A DNA stretch of 64,000 nt from Perognathus longimembris pacificus (GCF_023159225.1 NC_063181.1:6779606-6843605), one strand, 5' to 3'. Positions 37,850 to 49,787 are shown, counted from the stretch's first letter. Notes: generated by a model from the sequence alone, not told the origin. Translations and numbers: made by a program.

Positions 37850-40110
37850 TTCCATTTTGCAATAACTATACTTTCACGGGAAGTTGCAGAGGGAGTAGAG
37901 ACCCCGGGACACTCACCCCATTTACAGCTCTCCATTTTACCTACCACAGTCCAGCAAGGGCTTTGGCTGGTCTCTGGGGCACTCACCTCAGGAACAGTGC
38001 TGAACTCTCCTCTAGGCTGAGTCAGGGCTCTGGTTGGAGCCACTGAGTGATTTTATTGGGATGCAGGAATACAGAGCAGAGCTCTGGGGAGGCTCCGCTA
38101 ATCCTCTCACTGGAGATTTTTGAGACAAGACAATAACTGAGATTCGCTGACATGCTCAGGAAAAAAAAAATGGCCATACCCATCCAGTTTTCATCCATCC
38201 TGCCAATGGAACCAGCCAAGTCACTTCAGGACCGTACAATCTGTTAAGCAGGCTTTGGACACCACCGAGCTTCCAGTCACCAGCTGGGCATTTGGTGATG
38301 AAAGGCCCTCTGTTATCCCAATCCCTCCGGTTCCTTCTCCCTCCCCTCCGTTCTGCATTCCAAATCGCTACAACTCCAGGGCCAGCAGAGGGACACGGCC
38401 AACTCTGCACAGTCCTTTTCCCACTCCAACTCGTGAACTTGGAAAGGAAAAGAGCTCCCACGTTTCTTCTTGCACTATTTATTGGATAGGAGTTATTTCA
38501 TCAATCACGCACATCCTTATCCCAGAACGAGTTCCCAAGAAAGAGGAAACTCGATCCTGTCCTCCAGCCTCGCTCTTGCTTCCAAGGCCCCACTATCTGC
38601 GTGACCACAGCAGTGGGATGCCTTCCAAACGCCTGACAAGTGTTGCCTTCTTTTCTGTCGGGCACGATGCCCGCACATCTTTTGGGGACAGTTAAACATA
38701 TCAAGCAACCCTCGCCACCCGGGCTGACCCTTCCCCCTTCTCGCTGCACGTGGAAAAGCCAGGTTCCACACAGCAAGGGCAGCATGGGTGGCTACGACCT
38801 CTGAACCCATCCCCCCCCCGGCGCCCCCCCCACCCCCACCCCATCCCAGGGCCTGGTGGCAGAACCCAGCTCACGAAACCGCAGGGATGAGTCACGTCAA
38901 GCACAAAGAAGACGCGTGTGTGATGAAGGAGAAAAGTTCTGATTCCCACACAAACGCAAACCTTTGCCGAACCAAAGCTCCGGGCTGGGGTGCAGGGAGG
39001 TGAAAGGTCAAGTGTGGCCGTTGCAGCCGTCTACAAGCAGTTTCTCAGCTTTCTGGTGGGGACTACTTAACAACCCAAGTATGTCTCCCCACGAGGTCAT
39101 CCATTATATTTTGTCCAACGTCTTCCTCCAAGAACTGAATCAATTCATGATGTAATGCCCCGAGGAGAACAATCTCTTGGAAACAGGGAATCTTTCTGGG
39201 GACAAGGTTGAAGAAAACATCTTAATATCGTTACAGCTTTTGGCCTGATGCTAACAGCTCTTAGCTGGGGGGGGGGGTGGCAGGCAGGACAGGAAAATGT
39301 CAAGAAGACACCCACACCTCCAAAGTGACAGGGATATTATGCCTGGGATGATTTTCTTGAGATACGGGACACAAGTCCACTTGGGCATTTACAGGCTGGC
39401 CACGGGAAACTGGGCGTATAGTGTAGGCCAGGCCTCAGCATTAGGGGCAAGTTGGCAAGGTGGCTTATTTGAAGTGTCGGCACCTGAAGGAAGAAACAGT
39501 TCTTACTTTAATCGAGATTTCCTTCTGGATTTTTCTGTAACTCTAATCCCCCTGACTCTCCCAATCTGTCTTTTAGAGAAGTGAAGGTAATGGAATTCAT
39601 TGGAAGGAAACAGATGTGGCTTTTGATGGTTACTCTTGAAGGTCTGGAAGACTAAGACTGCAGCTGTTGATGTCCACGCTGCTAGGAGCAGCAGCTTCCA
39701 GGGGCGGGACTTCCTGCCACCTCAGTCCTGGCTGCTGGGAGGTGAGGGCAGCTGAATCCAGTCCGGTCGGTCCCGTCCAATCGCTTCCCTCTCGGCAGCT
39801 TATTTATAAGATTAGAACACTATGTCTTGCTCTCGTTACAGTGCCTTATGCGTTTCGTGTGTCTTACTCTAATGTGGAGGGCAGAAACTCAAATCCCCCC
39901 CAAAATAAGGTTTGGCAGAGCCTCTGTTAAGGGTTATAAGTGAATTATATAACTGGAGGGACCTAAATTAATTATTTGGAGGGAAAATGGGCTGTTTCGC
40001 TGAGTGGAAAGGAGCCACAATGGGAATTATTTAGAAGATTTTTAAGTCCCCAAATAAGGTCCTTTGGGGAAGAAGAAGTTCCCTTCAGCTCTCATCGGGT
40101 TAACAATGTG
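37850..40110. other. Gene-free unique sequence
   Basis: No exon is recognised. C-rich runs (38811-38848) and an 11-base G run (39267-39277) stand out. Confidence 0.35.
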
Positions 40111-40119
40111 TAGAATTTA

Positions 40120-40345
40120 GCCAGTGCTGGTTGGTGGCTCATGCTTGTGACCCTAGCTACCGAGGAAGCCAAGGTCTGAAAATTGTGGTTCGAAGCCAGG
40201 TCAGGCAGAATAGTCGAGTCTTATTTACAATTAACCGCTGAAAGGCTGGAAGTGGAGCTGTGGCTCAAGTGGCAGAATACTAGTTTTGAGTGCAAAGCAG
40301 CTCAGGGACAGCACCCAGGCCCCGAGTTCAAGCCCCAGTACAGAC

Positions 40346-40346
<1 letters not shown>
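40120..40346 (+). mobile_element. B1-Geo composite SINE
   Basis: Head GCTGGTTGGTGGCTCATGC, right module with CTGTGGCTCAAGTGGCAG, end CCCCAGTACAGAC, then (CA)n. AGAATTTAG before the element and after the CA run is a candidate target-site duplication. It would mean the CA tract is the element's own tail. Confidence 0.88.

Positions 40347-40348
<2 letters not shown>

Positions 40349-40401
<53 letters not shown>
40349..40401. repeat. (CA)n microsatellite as SINE tail
   Basis: Pure CA run between the SINE 3' end and the second AGAATTTAG. Confidence 0.95.
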
Positions 40402-40404
<3 letters not shown>

Positions 40405-43000
40405 TTTAGACAAATCAGTGTTCAGTCAGTCCAAGTTTACTCAAAGAACATTTTACGTTTGAATATTAAGAAGTTATAGTGGCATTTTAAATTTTAAAAA
40501 AATGTTGAGCTTGATTTTTATCCCAAGAAATTTCTACTGGCTCATCTCCCTCGGTGTGAGTTCACATTGACGAGCGCCCTGCCAGCTCCACTGCCGTGAG
40601 CCTCAGCAAACACCTACTTACCCACTCAGGGCAGACTACGCAAAACCAGACTCCACTCCTGCAACCACTCCTGTTTCCCGAACACGCAAGCCAGCCTGGT
40701 TACTGGCCTTGACCATGTTTGCGGAGCCGGAATCCTTGCCTCTGGATGCAGCGCTCTTAATTTCCACGCCGGACGCAGACAGTACTTGTTTCGTGTCTTT
40801 TAAATTGCCCGTGACTTAGTACTGATCAGCAAACACTGGCTTCTCAATTTCAAAGGGAAGACCTTAAAAGCAGGCTGAATCTCTTCCCACACTTCTTGGT
40901 TAAGACACACACCAAGGGCCTATTGGTCAGAGGGACCGTAAATTCCACGATATTACGGGGATAATAAATGTGTTTTGTCCGGGTCATGGAACTGGATGGT
41001 AGATTATGGAATGAGTTATCTCTATTGTGCAGAATACTTTCTCCCTGAGGATGCCGTGGGGGGTACTTAACAACCAAAGCGTGCAACGGGGGCAGTGAAC
41101 AGTGTTGGAGATGTCACAAAGAGCCACTGATGTCGCTTAAGGTGGTTGGGGGAGGGGAGGGGACACAAAAGGCTATTATCTAGGGCCCTTAGTATTTGCT
41201 GGTTTGATATTCCTAGAATTCCGATTCTTAGTCATCTCTAAGTGTTTAAATACTCAAATGCAAGTATTTATCACTCTTTAGGGACCTCTGTAGAATTTAT
41301 TTACATTTGGAGTTATATTATCAGAGTCCGTTTGAAAAAATATTAGCAAGAAAGCAGTCTAGTTAAAAGTATTACCACAAATGTAATTTCTTAAGACAAA
41401 TCTCCCAACTTTTAAGAGCTAAAAAAAAAAAATGCCACCTGCAAGCTGTAAATATGTGCACTAATTTTTCCCAGGGTATTTGCTTTGGCTACGACCTATC
41501 CTAATATTCAGCCGAACAAGGGCTCAAAATGGTCAAGCCAGGTTCTTGCTTGAATGCTGAACTCCACTGGCACTTTGAGAGAAATGCACCTCCAGGTTTC
41601 GGGAATATGTTTTGTTTGTTTTGGCAATGACACAGGGCAGAACAGTTTCCATCCCATTCCAACGCATTCAAGAGAGTTTGAAATATTGCACAATAAAAGT
41701 CATTCATTATATCTGTCTCCTTTCCCTTCCAAAAACAAAAATGGCTACCCAGTTCCAAATGGACGCAGGGGACAGGAAGAGAGGGGCACAGGGTCACTGG
41801 AAACCGCCCAAGACCAACACCAGTTTTTTTCAGGTCTGACTTAGGGATTACTTCTGAAATCTTCGTTCCCAATGTCTGCTTAAAACCAGAAAAGACAAGA
41901 TTCGTTGGCTGGGAGTCTTTGCTCTGCAATGAATCAATGGGATTCGGACAGCCTGAATGTTTTCAAATTGTAGATATTTGAAATGGTACCGTTTACAATC
42001 GAGCAACGGGTATACACAGAACTAAATTTCCTTGGACAGAAAAATCCTTTCACTCGTTTTCTCTCTGGTTTCAAGTGCTTGAAAGCAATTTTATACTGGA
42101 ATAAAAAACACCCAAAGATTCTAGTTTGAAACAGACAGTCAAAACGGACAGTCAGTAGGACAGACTTTTGGACATCTGACAGCCCCTGACATAATTTCCT
42201 TATTTATCGAGAGGATATCAGAACACTAGAAACACAGTTTGGTTTTATATGACAAAATCAGAAATACCTCTATCAAACCACTATGTTTAAGGTCAGGAAA
42301 GATGACTAAAGTGGAAGAACTTTTGTAACCTAAATTCTAGCTGGGTTAAAGGTCATGAAATAATTAGATGTTGGGAGCAGATTTAATAAGTGACCTTCAA
42401 ATTTCACAGCTTAAAAAACTCACACAGGCATACATATAAGGAGTTAAGGGCTTCACAAAATGTAATGTGATTTGAATTTCCCTCTGTGATATTAAAAACT
42501 CAAAACGCTCGTTTGTTTGCACCCCAAGACATTTCTACTGCACTGAACAAGTCAGCTCTGACCTCATTGGAAATCTGAAGGTGAAATCCCAGCCATCCTG
42601 ACAAAACACAAGTTTGCATTTTTCTCCAATATTCATGCTCATTTTCCCCCTTTTCAGGTGATATAATAGTAGTAAAAAACAGTAGTAGTTCCAAAAAGTG
42701 CCTTATTCCAACTTCCTCAATTTCCAGAAACTTTCCCAATAAATCTTGAAGGTCATAACTGAGATAAATACAATCTCCATTGAAGATAACAAAAGAAAAA
42801 TCAATGTCTCCAGATTGGCAGTGATTCCTCATTTAAAACACGTTACTTGTATCTTACTTTTCTTAAAGCAGAAATTCATCCAGCTATGTACAACGGCATG
42901 CCAGCACATCAGACAACTGGAAATCTTTAGAACTTAGAAAATGAACAATCGTGTGAACTATAAAACAGGCTATGCAAATAACCATCAAAACAAGTTTTAA
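40402..43000. other. Gene-free AT-rich unique sequence
   Basis: No exon or young repeat is recognised in 2.6 kb. It reads as unique intergenic sequence. Confidence 0.4.
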
Positions 43001-43002
43001 GA

Positions 43003-43195
43003 ATCCAGGTGCGGGTGGCTCACGCCTGTAATCCCAGCACCCGCAGAGACTGAGATCTGCAGAACCACAGTTCGAGCCAAGCTGGACTGAAAATTCTGTC
43101 ATCTCCAAAATAACCAGCACAAGACTAAGCTGGAAGTGTTGCTCAAGCGGCAGAGCACCCACCTAGTCGGCAAGCCACCCAACCTTAGGACAAAA
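43003..43195 (+). mobile_element. B1-Geo/B1-ID composite SINE, truncated
   Basis: Head GGTGCGGGTGGCTCACGCC, GAGATCTGCAGAACC, then GTTGCTCAAGCGGCAGAGC. The 3' end is diverged. Confidence 0.75.
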
Positions 43196-44830
43196 CCTTG
43201 GCCAGTTATTTATTTGAATGCTGATTCCAGTCACGCGATCTAGGATGTCAAAGCCAGAGTCACAACCTTCAGGGGCAGTGAAGTGTCTGTAGGCCTCTAC
43301 GTACATTTCGCAAGTCATGCGGTCAAAGGCATGCTCTGTCCGGTAGTATCTGTAGGCTAAAGCATGATGGGAATTGACTGAAGCACCTGCCACCCACAGC
43401 CTGCACTCTGGAGACTTGATGGTGCCTCTTGAAAACTCTCAAGCCGGGCTTCTTCCCTCCCGGCCTGCGGAAGCCATGTCACTTGGAGGGCAGGGCAGGG
43501 CCTCCTAGTCCCGTCACCCTTGCGGTCCTCTGCCCCTTGGACCACGACGGTGTTTAGAGACGGGAGCCTGGCACGTAGCAATTGTTGAATAAATGCCTGG
43601 CAGATGTATTATCGGTCAATCTATAACCTGCCCGCGTGGGGTGACCTGCTGAAGGGAAACACTTCCATGTGAGGGAGTAATTCCTAAATGTTAAGGTTAC
43701 TTTCTAAGCATGGAATAACAATTTCTGTACTAAACTTTCTAACACTTCAAAGGAAAAGCTTATCCTTTCTGAAAAAAAAAATATATATATTAGCAAGCTT
43801 GATTTTGAACCTTTCTTGAATTTACTTTTCTCACTGCTGTCTAGACCGCCACGTCCAAAAAGCAGGGAGGGGCGGCAGGCCAGGCTCGCCGCGACGCAGC
43901 GCAGACGCAGAATGCTCAGCCGCGTTTACGGAGGGCTGGGCCGAGTGCACAGGTCTCCCGGCTGCGTCTGGACAACCTGACTTCCCAGCCCGCCTTTCCT
44001 CTGCACGAGGCAGTGCGCTCCCTGAGAGGGGGCTCACGTTTCTCTCCTTGGCTTCTGTCCCTCCTGCCCTGTCCCCCAATAACTTTAAACACATGATGAT
44101 AAAAATCCACATGGAGAGAAGATGTCAAGATGCCCCGACGCTGGCATAGGACTGGGCATTACAGAACAGTGGAACGACGTCCAGAGAGCCGCAGACAGAA
44201 GGTCACGCCACTCCTACACAAGCGCTAGTGTGACCAAGGGGGCGCGGATACACTTTCCACAAATGCAGCTGGATGACTTCCTTTAAAAACAAAATGCCTA
44301 CCCTCGTCTTACACAACAGACTCCAGATTTCAGACTTACGTGCAAAGCGCAACTCTAAAAATTCCAGAAGAAAATGGAGAAAAGAATCTTTGTCGCTTTG
44401 GAAAATTTCTAAGGACACACACAAAAAGTGAACATTTTTTTTAAATAAAGGATCTAGATTCAAAGAATACTTCCAACTCAGTAACAGTAAGACATGGATA
44501 TAACAGAACAACAGAACAATGAGTGTCAACATAAACAAGGCGGTATGGGGATATGTTCCATACCATGAGTCACTGGAAAGTACACACCAGCACTTGCCAA
44601 TATGGCTAAATGGAAACGGCGGACAATGCCACACGCAGCCTCTGAGGTGGACCAAATAAACTCAGCGTGTCATCCATACAAATGATCCAGTGTGAAGACA
44701 CTGCAGGAAACATTAGTTCATGTTCTTAAAAAAGGAAACGTAGGCCATCCACCCATTCTAGGAATCCCGTGGTATTTGTCAGGCCGTATTTATCCAAGAT
44801 AAATGAGTACTTGTCTATTTAAAAAAAAAA
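43196..44830. other. Mixed unique sequence with a possible MIR end
   Basis: GCCTGGCACGTAGCAATTG...AATAAATGCCTGGC at about 43565-43605 resembles the 3' end of an ancient MIR on the plus strand. A short GC-richer patch lies at 43.85-44.0 kb. No gene is defended; the protein-like frame at 43163-43393 is discussed as a finding. Confidence 0.35.
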
Positions 44831-44839
44831 AAAAAAAGA

Positions 44840-45130
44840 ACCGTATGTAAAGGGAGAGTAGCTTTATTTACAACAGCCAGAACATAAACAATGCAAATAT
44901 CCATAAAGTATTGAATGGGGAAACAAAAGTTGGTATATTTATAACATGGAACACTACTCAGCAATAAAGTACTTATTACAACATAGATAAATCGCAAAAG
45001 CAGACACAGAAGGATATGTACTAGATGAGCTCATGTCCATGACATTCTGGGAAGAGCAGAACTATAAAGAAAAAATCAGATTCGCAGCTGTGAAGGGCGG
45101 GGGGCGGGAGAGTAAACCAGGATGCTGGAA
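44840..45130 (+). mobile_element. LINE-1 ORF2 end/3' UTR fragment
   Basis: Words in L1 order: TTATTTACAACAGCCAGAAC, TGCAAATATCC, GGAACACTACTCAGCAATAAAG, AAGCAGACACAGAAGGATA. Degenerate and non-coding. Confidence 0.65.
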
Positions 45131-45539
45131 ATATTCTATCACTTCATTGCTCTATATGCTAATTTCTTGGGTCAACTTTACCAAATGGTATCTTACCTCC
45201 TGGCACAGAACAACATTCCATCTACAGCACGTGCACTCACGAAATGGCTGTCCTGCCTGGAGATCAGACATTGTCGACAACGTTCTCCTTGTGAGACCAG
45301 CTCTAAGTGTGCCCCTCAACTCTACAGCTCTGGTGAAAGCAGAGTGAGAGAAAACAGGCCAAGAGGCAAAAAGCAACAGAGGAAAAAAAAATATGGGAAC
45401 AGTGAGAAGGATGCCAAGTTTGCAACAGGGGCTCCCCAGTTCACATCTACACAGAAGAACTCCCAAACCATCTTGCTTTCCCTCACTGGCTTTTCCACAC
45501 AAGCCCTGTGTGGCATCATTTCCAGTAGCAGTATCTGGA

Positions 45540-45755
45540 GACGGGGACCAGGTGTACTGGAACAGGTCTGTCAGCCCAGCTACACCGGAGGCAGACGCAG
45601 TAAGATCATGGCTGGCCCAGGCAAAAGTGCCAGACCCGACCCCAACCCAAGGTAAAGCACAAAGAGGCTAGAGGTGTGACTCCAGGGGTAGAGTGATTCC
45701 TTATCAAGCGTGAGGCCCGGAGTTCAAACCCCAGGACTACCGAAAAGGAAAAAAA
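45540..45755 (+). mobile_element. Old B1-ID SINE
   Basis: Degenerate B1 part, then GACTCCAGGGGTAGAGTG...GGAGTTCAAACCCCAGGAC and an A-rich tail. Confidence 0.6.
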
Positions 45756-45759
45756 AGAG

Positions 45760-47960
45760 AGAAATAATCTAGGGGGAGCTCTGTTATCTACAAGACAGCT
45801 ATCTAAACAACAGCAATCAAAACTATGTAACTCCAAGCAGGGAATTTAAGGAAACTGAAGCGGCAGCAAGGCTATCGGTAAGACAGACACTCAATGAACT
45901 TTTCGGAAAAGTGTGGTTGCAGAAGGGAGTATACATGGTGAGCCCACTGCCAATAACACCCGTTGTACGTTGTTTGCACACAGAGAGCTGGGTAAGGTGG
46001 GCGGCGTCTGTGTGGCCCTCTCCCTCACAATTCTGTACCAGTCTTCTCTGCCTCCCTCCATGGAAACCTGTCCTTTGGTCTAACATGGGAAAGCACAGGG
46101 AAAAGGAAATAAGAGGCCTGGTCTTCAGCTAACACAGGGAAGGGAAGGGAGAACTTTTAGGTGCCACGCTGCCACCTGCTGCAAGGAGCAAGAAACTGCA
46201 GGGACAGAGGCAGATGACAGAAGACAGGAGAGGATGTTAAGGGAAAACGACAGGAAAAAACTATCTTGAAGCCATGTCTCCGAATTAACCACTCACAGAA
46301 AGAAATAGTAAAAGAAACAAGCATGACCAAACATAGAAATTATTCACAATCCATAAATCTTTTGGTAAGAATGAGAGTACTTGATTTTTCAGACCAGGTC
46401 TTATGAGAAAAACTGCCAGTATTGGTGACGTAAAAACCAACAAACTATTTCTAATGGAACATTGTGAAACAACTGGTAAGTTGTATTTATATTACCAACT
46501 ATAGGCGTTGGTAGACAAGGAGTTGGTAGGTTTTCAGGAAGGGGGAAGAGGCTCTTGACGCTCAATAGATTTTTAACCTTCATCTTTAACAAAGGAGAAA
46601 GGCACTTTTTTTAAACCTCCAACTCAGGTTTCTGAAAAACTGGTTCTTGTTATTTTCATTATAAATCACCTCAACCAAAAAGCTTCAGAAGTCTTTTTAA
46701 TAGTTCGTTTTCAGTGGTATGGATTTGACCACTATACCAGAGCCTAAATAATTTACATGTAAAGATTAAAGGAACTTCTGGACAATCCACCCTTCAGCAG
46801 CAGAAGCTGGGATGGCTGTGCGTGTTAATGTAAAATACATTAGCCTTTAGCAGCAGGAGCTCCAGACCTGGCGGTGCCAAGGGCGGGAACAAACAGTCTC
46901 CATCTACAGGGGGAAATGGCCGCCCAGCAGGGAGCTTTCTTCCCTGTTGTGTTATTTATTGGGAGCTCTATTTGTTAACATGTTTCTGCTATCAAGGACC
47001 AGGGAGAACTTAAGGATTTACAGGATTTCAGAGACAATTGTTTCATGATACAGTGATTTATGGGCACTCACAAATTCCAAATAGACGGCAATTCAGATTT
47101 TCTATCTGAATTACCAAAACATTCATAGGAAATACTGCAAAAGATTAATCAAAGACACAGGCAAGCAATGGCAGCGGCTAGTATGAGATGGAAAATTAAA
47201 GCTGCTGAAAATGATGTTTAAAGAGAAAACTGCACTAACCAGTTCTTGTTTCGTGAACTAATTTTCTAGAACTCCTCCAAGAGTTTCTGCTTTGCACATT
47301 TTTAAGTGGAAAATCATGAATTAAATTCCAAATTGCCTGCAACAAATTTAAATAAGCTGAATCTAGTCTTTAAAAGATGAAAATGCAACATTTTCATGAA
47401 ACACTAGTCTCTCCCTCTATGTTCAAAACAGAGAATCTTGTTCAAAGCATGCTTTCCCATTAGTTCTGCCTAAATTATACATTCATTTACAATGACAGAC
47501 TTCTAAAATTCTCACCGAAGGGATTTTCTGGAAATTTTATGATTGGATTTTAACATTAAAAACTTCATTTAAGACAGAGAAGGCATCAGTTTTTCTAAAT
47601 GAAACCCAAATCAAGCTTTACGATCTCCACTTTGCTAAAAGATTTTTAACCATTTCAGTTTCTAACAGTTCTCTTTAAATTCTCAATTTTATATTGCCCT
47701 AATTTTCATAAAGTTCCACTGTTTCTACCCATTTACCTTAAAAAAAAAAACCACAAAAACAAAAAAGTCACTTCTACTGGATGCTTTGACCACAGCCTAA
47801 ACTCTCAGTGGTAAAGGAAGGGCTTGGCATGTGAAAATAAGAACTCAGGGACATACTGTTGGGTTCGAAACAATCCTTCCACCCAGAAGAGCTGTGGCCT
47901 CTCGGGAGAGGAACCCATTTAGAAGAAGGTTTCTGAATGATGAAGAAACTCACTGATTTC
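45760..47960. other. AT-rich region downstream of the gene
   Basis: No exon is recognised. It contains a perfect inverted repeat, AATTCAGAT at 47090-47098 and ATCTGAATT at 47104-47112. It lies immediately 3' of the minus-strand gene. Confidence 0.4.
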
Positions 47961-47988
47961 TTCCAAAGCCCATTCAACTCCATTCATT

Positions 47989-47994
47989 TTTATT
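47989..47994 (-). terminator. Polyadenylation signal AATAAA for the minus-strand gene
   Basis: On the minus strand the hexamer AATAAA (TTTATT on the plus strand) lies 35 bases beyond the TGA of the terminal exon. Cleavage would be expected some 10-30 bases further, around 47960-47980, giving a very short 3' UTR. The hexamer is seen directly; its use is inferred. No competing canonical hexamer lies between the stop codon and this one. Confidence 0.6.
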
Positions 47995-48028
47995 TGTTAG
48001 GAACTGCGGGGCACGGAAGGGAAGCGGC

Positions 48029-49107
48029 TCAGGCCTCCCCGGCGTCCCGGGGCCCCGTGGTGGGCTCGGGGGCTGCGGGTGCGCCACCGGCCAGTGTGGG
48101 CGCGCAGCTCCGCCGCCGCCGCCGCCGGGGCACCGGGGCGGGCACGCCTGGCACGGCAAGGACGGCGGCGGGAGGCTGCTCCTCGTCCTGCAGGCCCCGG
48201 GCGCCGGGCCCTCCACTGTCCAGCGGGCCCACGGTCCTCCTCCTGGGCGCGGGCACCCACACCAGCCCCGTGCTGTCGGGGTCTCCCTGGAGCCGGGTGC
48301 TCCGGCGCACCCTGGGCTGCGCGCCCGCGGGACGCAGGGTTTGCTCGATGGCCTCCGCCAGCTCGTGGCAGAGCCGGGCCGCGTCCGCGCTGGGCTTGGG
48401 GCCGCGGCTCTCCGGGGTCTCCGCGCTGGGCTTGGGGCCGCGGCTCTCCGGGGTCTCCGCGCTGGGCTGGGGGCCGCGGCTCTCCGGGGTCTCCACGCTG
48501 GGCTTGGGGCCGCGGCTCTCCGGGGTCTCCCCGCTGGGCTGGGGGCCGCGGCTCTCCGGGGTCTCCGCGCTGGGCTGGGGGCCGCGGCTCTCCGGGGTCT
48601 CCGCGCTGGGCTTGGGGCCGCGGCTCTCCGGGGTCTCCGCGTGGACGGGGCGAGGGCGTGCGGGGCGTCCCCGCGGCTTCCTGGGCCTGGAGCTCGGGGG
48701 TTGGCCGGCAGCCGGCTCCGCAGCGCCCCGGGGGCCGCGGGGCTCCTCTCCTCCCGGGGCAAGGGCCTGTCCTCGCGGGCCGGTCGTGACCGCAGCCGAG
48801 TCCCCTGGCTCGCGCGTGGCGCTCACATCCTCGGCGAGCTCGGGGCCCTGTGGACGGGGCGCGGGGCTCGGTGGGCTGGGGCAGCGGCCGCCCCCGGGGG
48901 GCTCCGGGGCCCCGACCCTCGACGGCTGGCCTCCGACCCCCGCCTCACAGGTCCGGCGGGGCGGTGGGGCGCTGTCCGGGCAGAGGCGGCGGAGCTTGGG
49001 GAGCTTGGGGGCCCCGGGGCCCGGGCGCGCGGGGAACAGGTTCCTCCTCCTCGCGGCCGCGTCGAGGGCCGGCCCCTCCTCCCGGGCACGCGGCGGGCTG
49101 CAACCAC
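48029..49107 (-). CDS. MEIKIN: Terminal coding exon (exon E) of a MEIKIN-like gene, GC-rich with a 12-residue repeat array
   Basis: A 1079-bp last exon: two bases of a split glycine codon, 358 codons and TGA at 48029-48031. The acceptor is a pyrimidine-rich CCGCCCGCCCGCAG. The first part is proline/arginine/glycine-rich and looks disordered. Seven tandem copies of (A/G/V)ETPESRGP(K/Q)PS follow, then a segment that looks constrained: ADAARLCHELAEAIEQTL (amphipathic, possibly helical), then RVRRSTRLQ and GLVWVP, and a basic run near the C terminus. In the MEIKIN reading, the C-terminal region is the part reported to bind CENP-C, which would fit the constrained block. Third codon positions are nearly all G or C, unlike exons A-C. 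The opposite strand also has long open frames, a by-product of GC richness. Real exon: fairly sure. Identity: moderate. Confidence 0.75.
48389..48640 (-). repeat. Coding minisatellite, 36-bp unit x 7
   Basis: Seven adjacent 36-bp units with no indels, so the frame is preserved. Each encodes a 12-residue unit with core ETPESRGP. Units differ mainly at one codon (AAG or CAG, Lys/Gln) and at the first residue of the unit (Ala, Gly or Val). Each copy contains one Thr-Pro pair. The near identity of the units suggests recent expansion or ongoing homogenisation. Confidence 0.95.
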
Positions 49108-49293
49108 CTGCGGGCGGGCGGGGAAGGAAGGTCAAGCCCGATTAGAGGGCGCGGGCGGAGGCAGGCGAGCCGGCCTCGAGCCCGCTAGCAAGAGCTGGTG
49201 CGGGCCTGCAGGTCCCCGACCGCGGGCAAAGAGGAACGGGCACGACCGCAGCGGGGCCCCGCGCTCATCGTGGCTGTGGCGCGGCTACGGGGC

Positions 49294-49487
49294 GCGCGTG
49301 CGCACCAGCGTGGGGTGGGGGCCGGGTGGTGAGGACACGGCAGGCGTGCCCAGTCCCGGACGCGCGCTCATCATGACTGCGGCGCAGCCACGCGGCGCGC
49401 ATGCGCACGAGCGTGGGCCGGGGGTTGCGCGTGCGCACGAGCGTGGGCCGGGAGTCGCGCGTGCGCACGAGCGTGGGATCCGGGCTG
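49294..49487. repeat. Intronic GC-rich minisatellite, about 30-bp unit
   Basis: Three adjacent copies of a unit starting GCGC(A/G)TGCGCACGAGCG lie at 49397-49426, 49427-49456 and 49457-49487. A degenerate copy is at about 49294. The surrounding sequence is itself duplicated at about 100-bp spacing: CGCGCTCATC occurs near 49260 and again near 49364, and GAGGACACGGCAGGCG occurs near 49330 and again near 49488. The first full unit contains the palindrome TGCGCATGCGCA-like core at about 49396-49407. Confidence 0.85.
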
Positions 49488-49786
49488 TGAGGACACGGCA
49501 GGCGGCCCGCGCGTTCCCGCCGCCGTCGGGCGGAACCCCCGGCCCCCAGGCAGCTCCAGGCGTGGAAGGCGGGCGGCTCGCGGGGAGGGGGGGGGCTCGG
49601 CCACGCGGGGCTCTCGTGTAGCGTGGACGGACGGGCCGCCCCCGCCCCCGGATCCGCCCGGAGGAAGGGCGGCTCGGCTCGTTAGCAACACGGGACGGGC
49701 CGGCCGGCGAGGTGGTTACTGTCCTTTTTAATCACTCTCACCCATCCTCCTGCTAAACTGGGGTGGGTTGGTTCTCCACGTTCTTA

Positions 49787-49787
49787 T

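Noticed and set aside
47937..49621. Long plus-strand open frames (over 400 codons) across the GC-rich block
   Set aside because: They are the antisense of the terminal exon and its minisatellite. Lack of stops follows from GC richness, and the minus-strand frame alone has matching splice phases.
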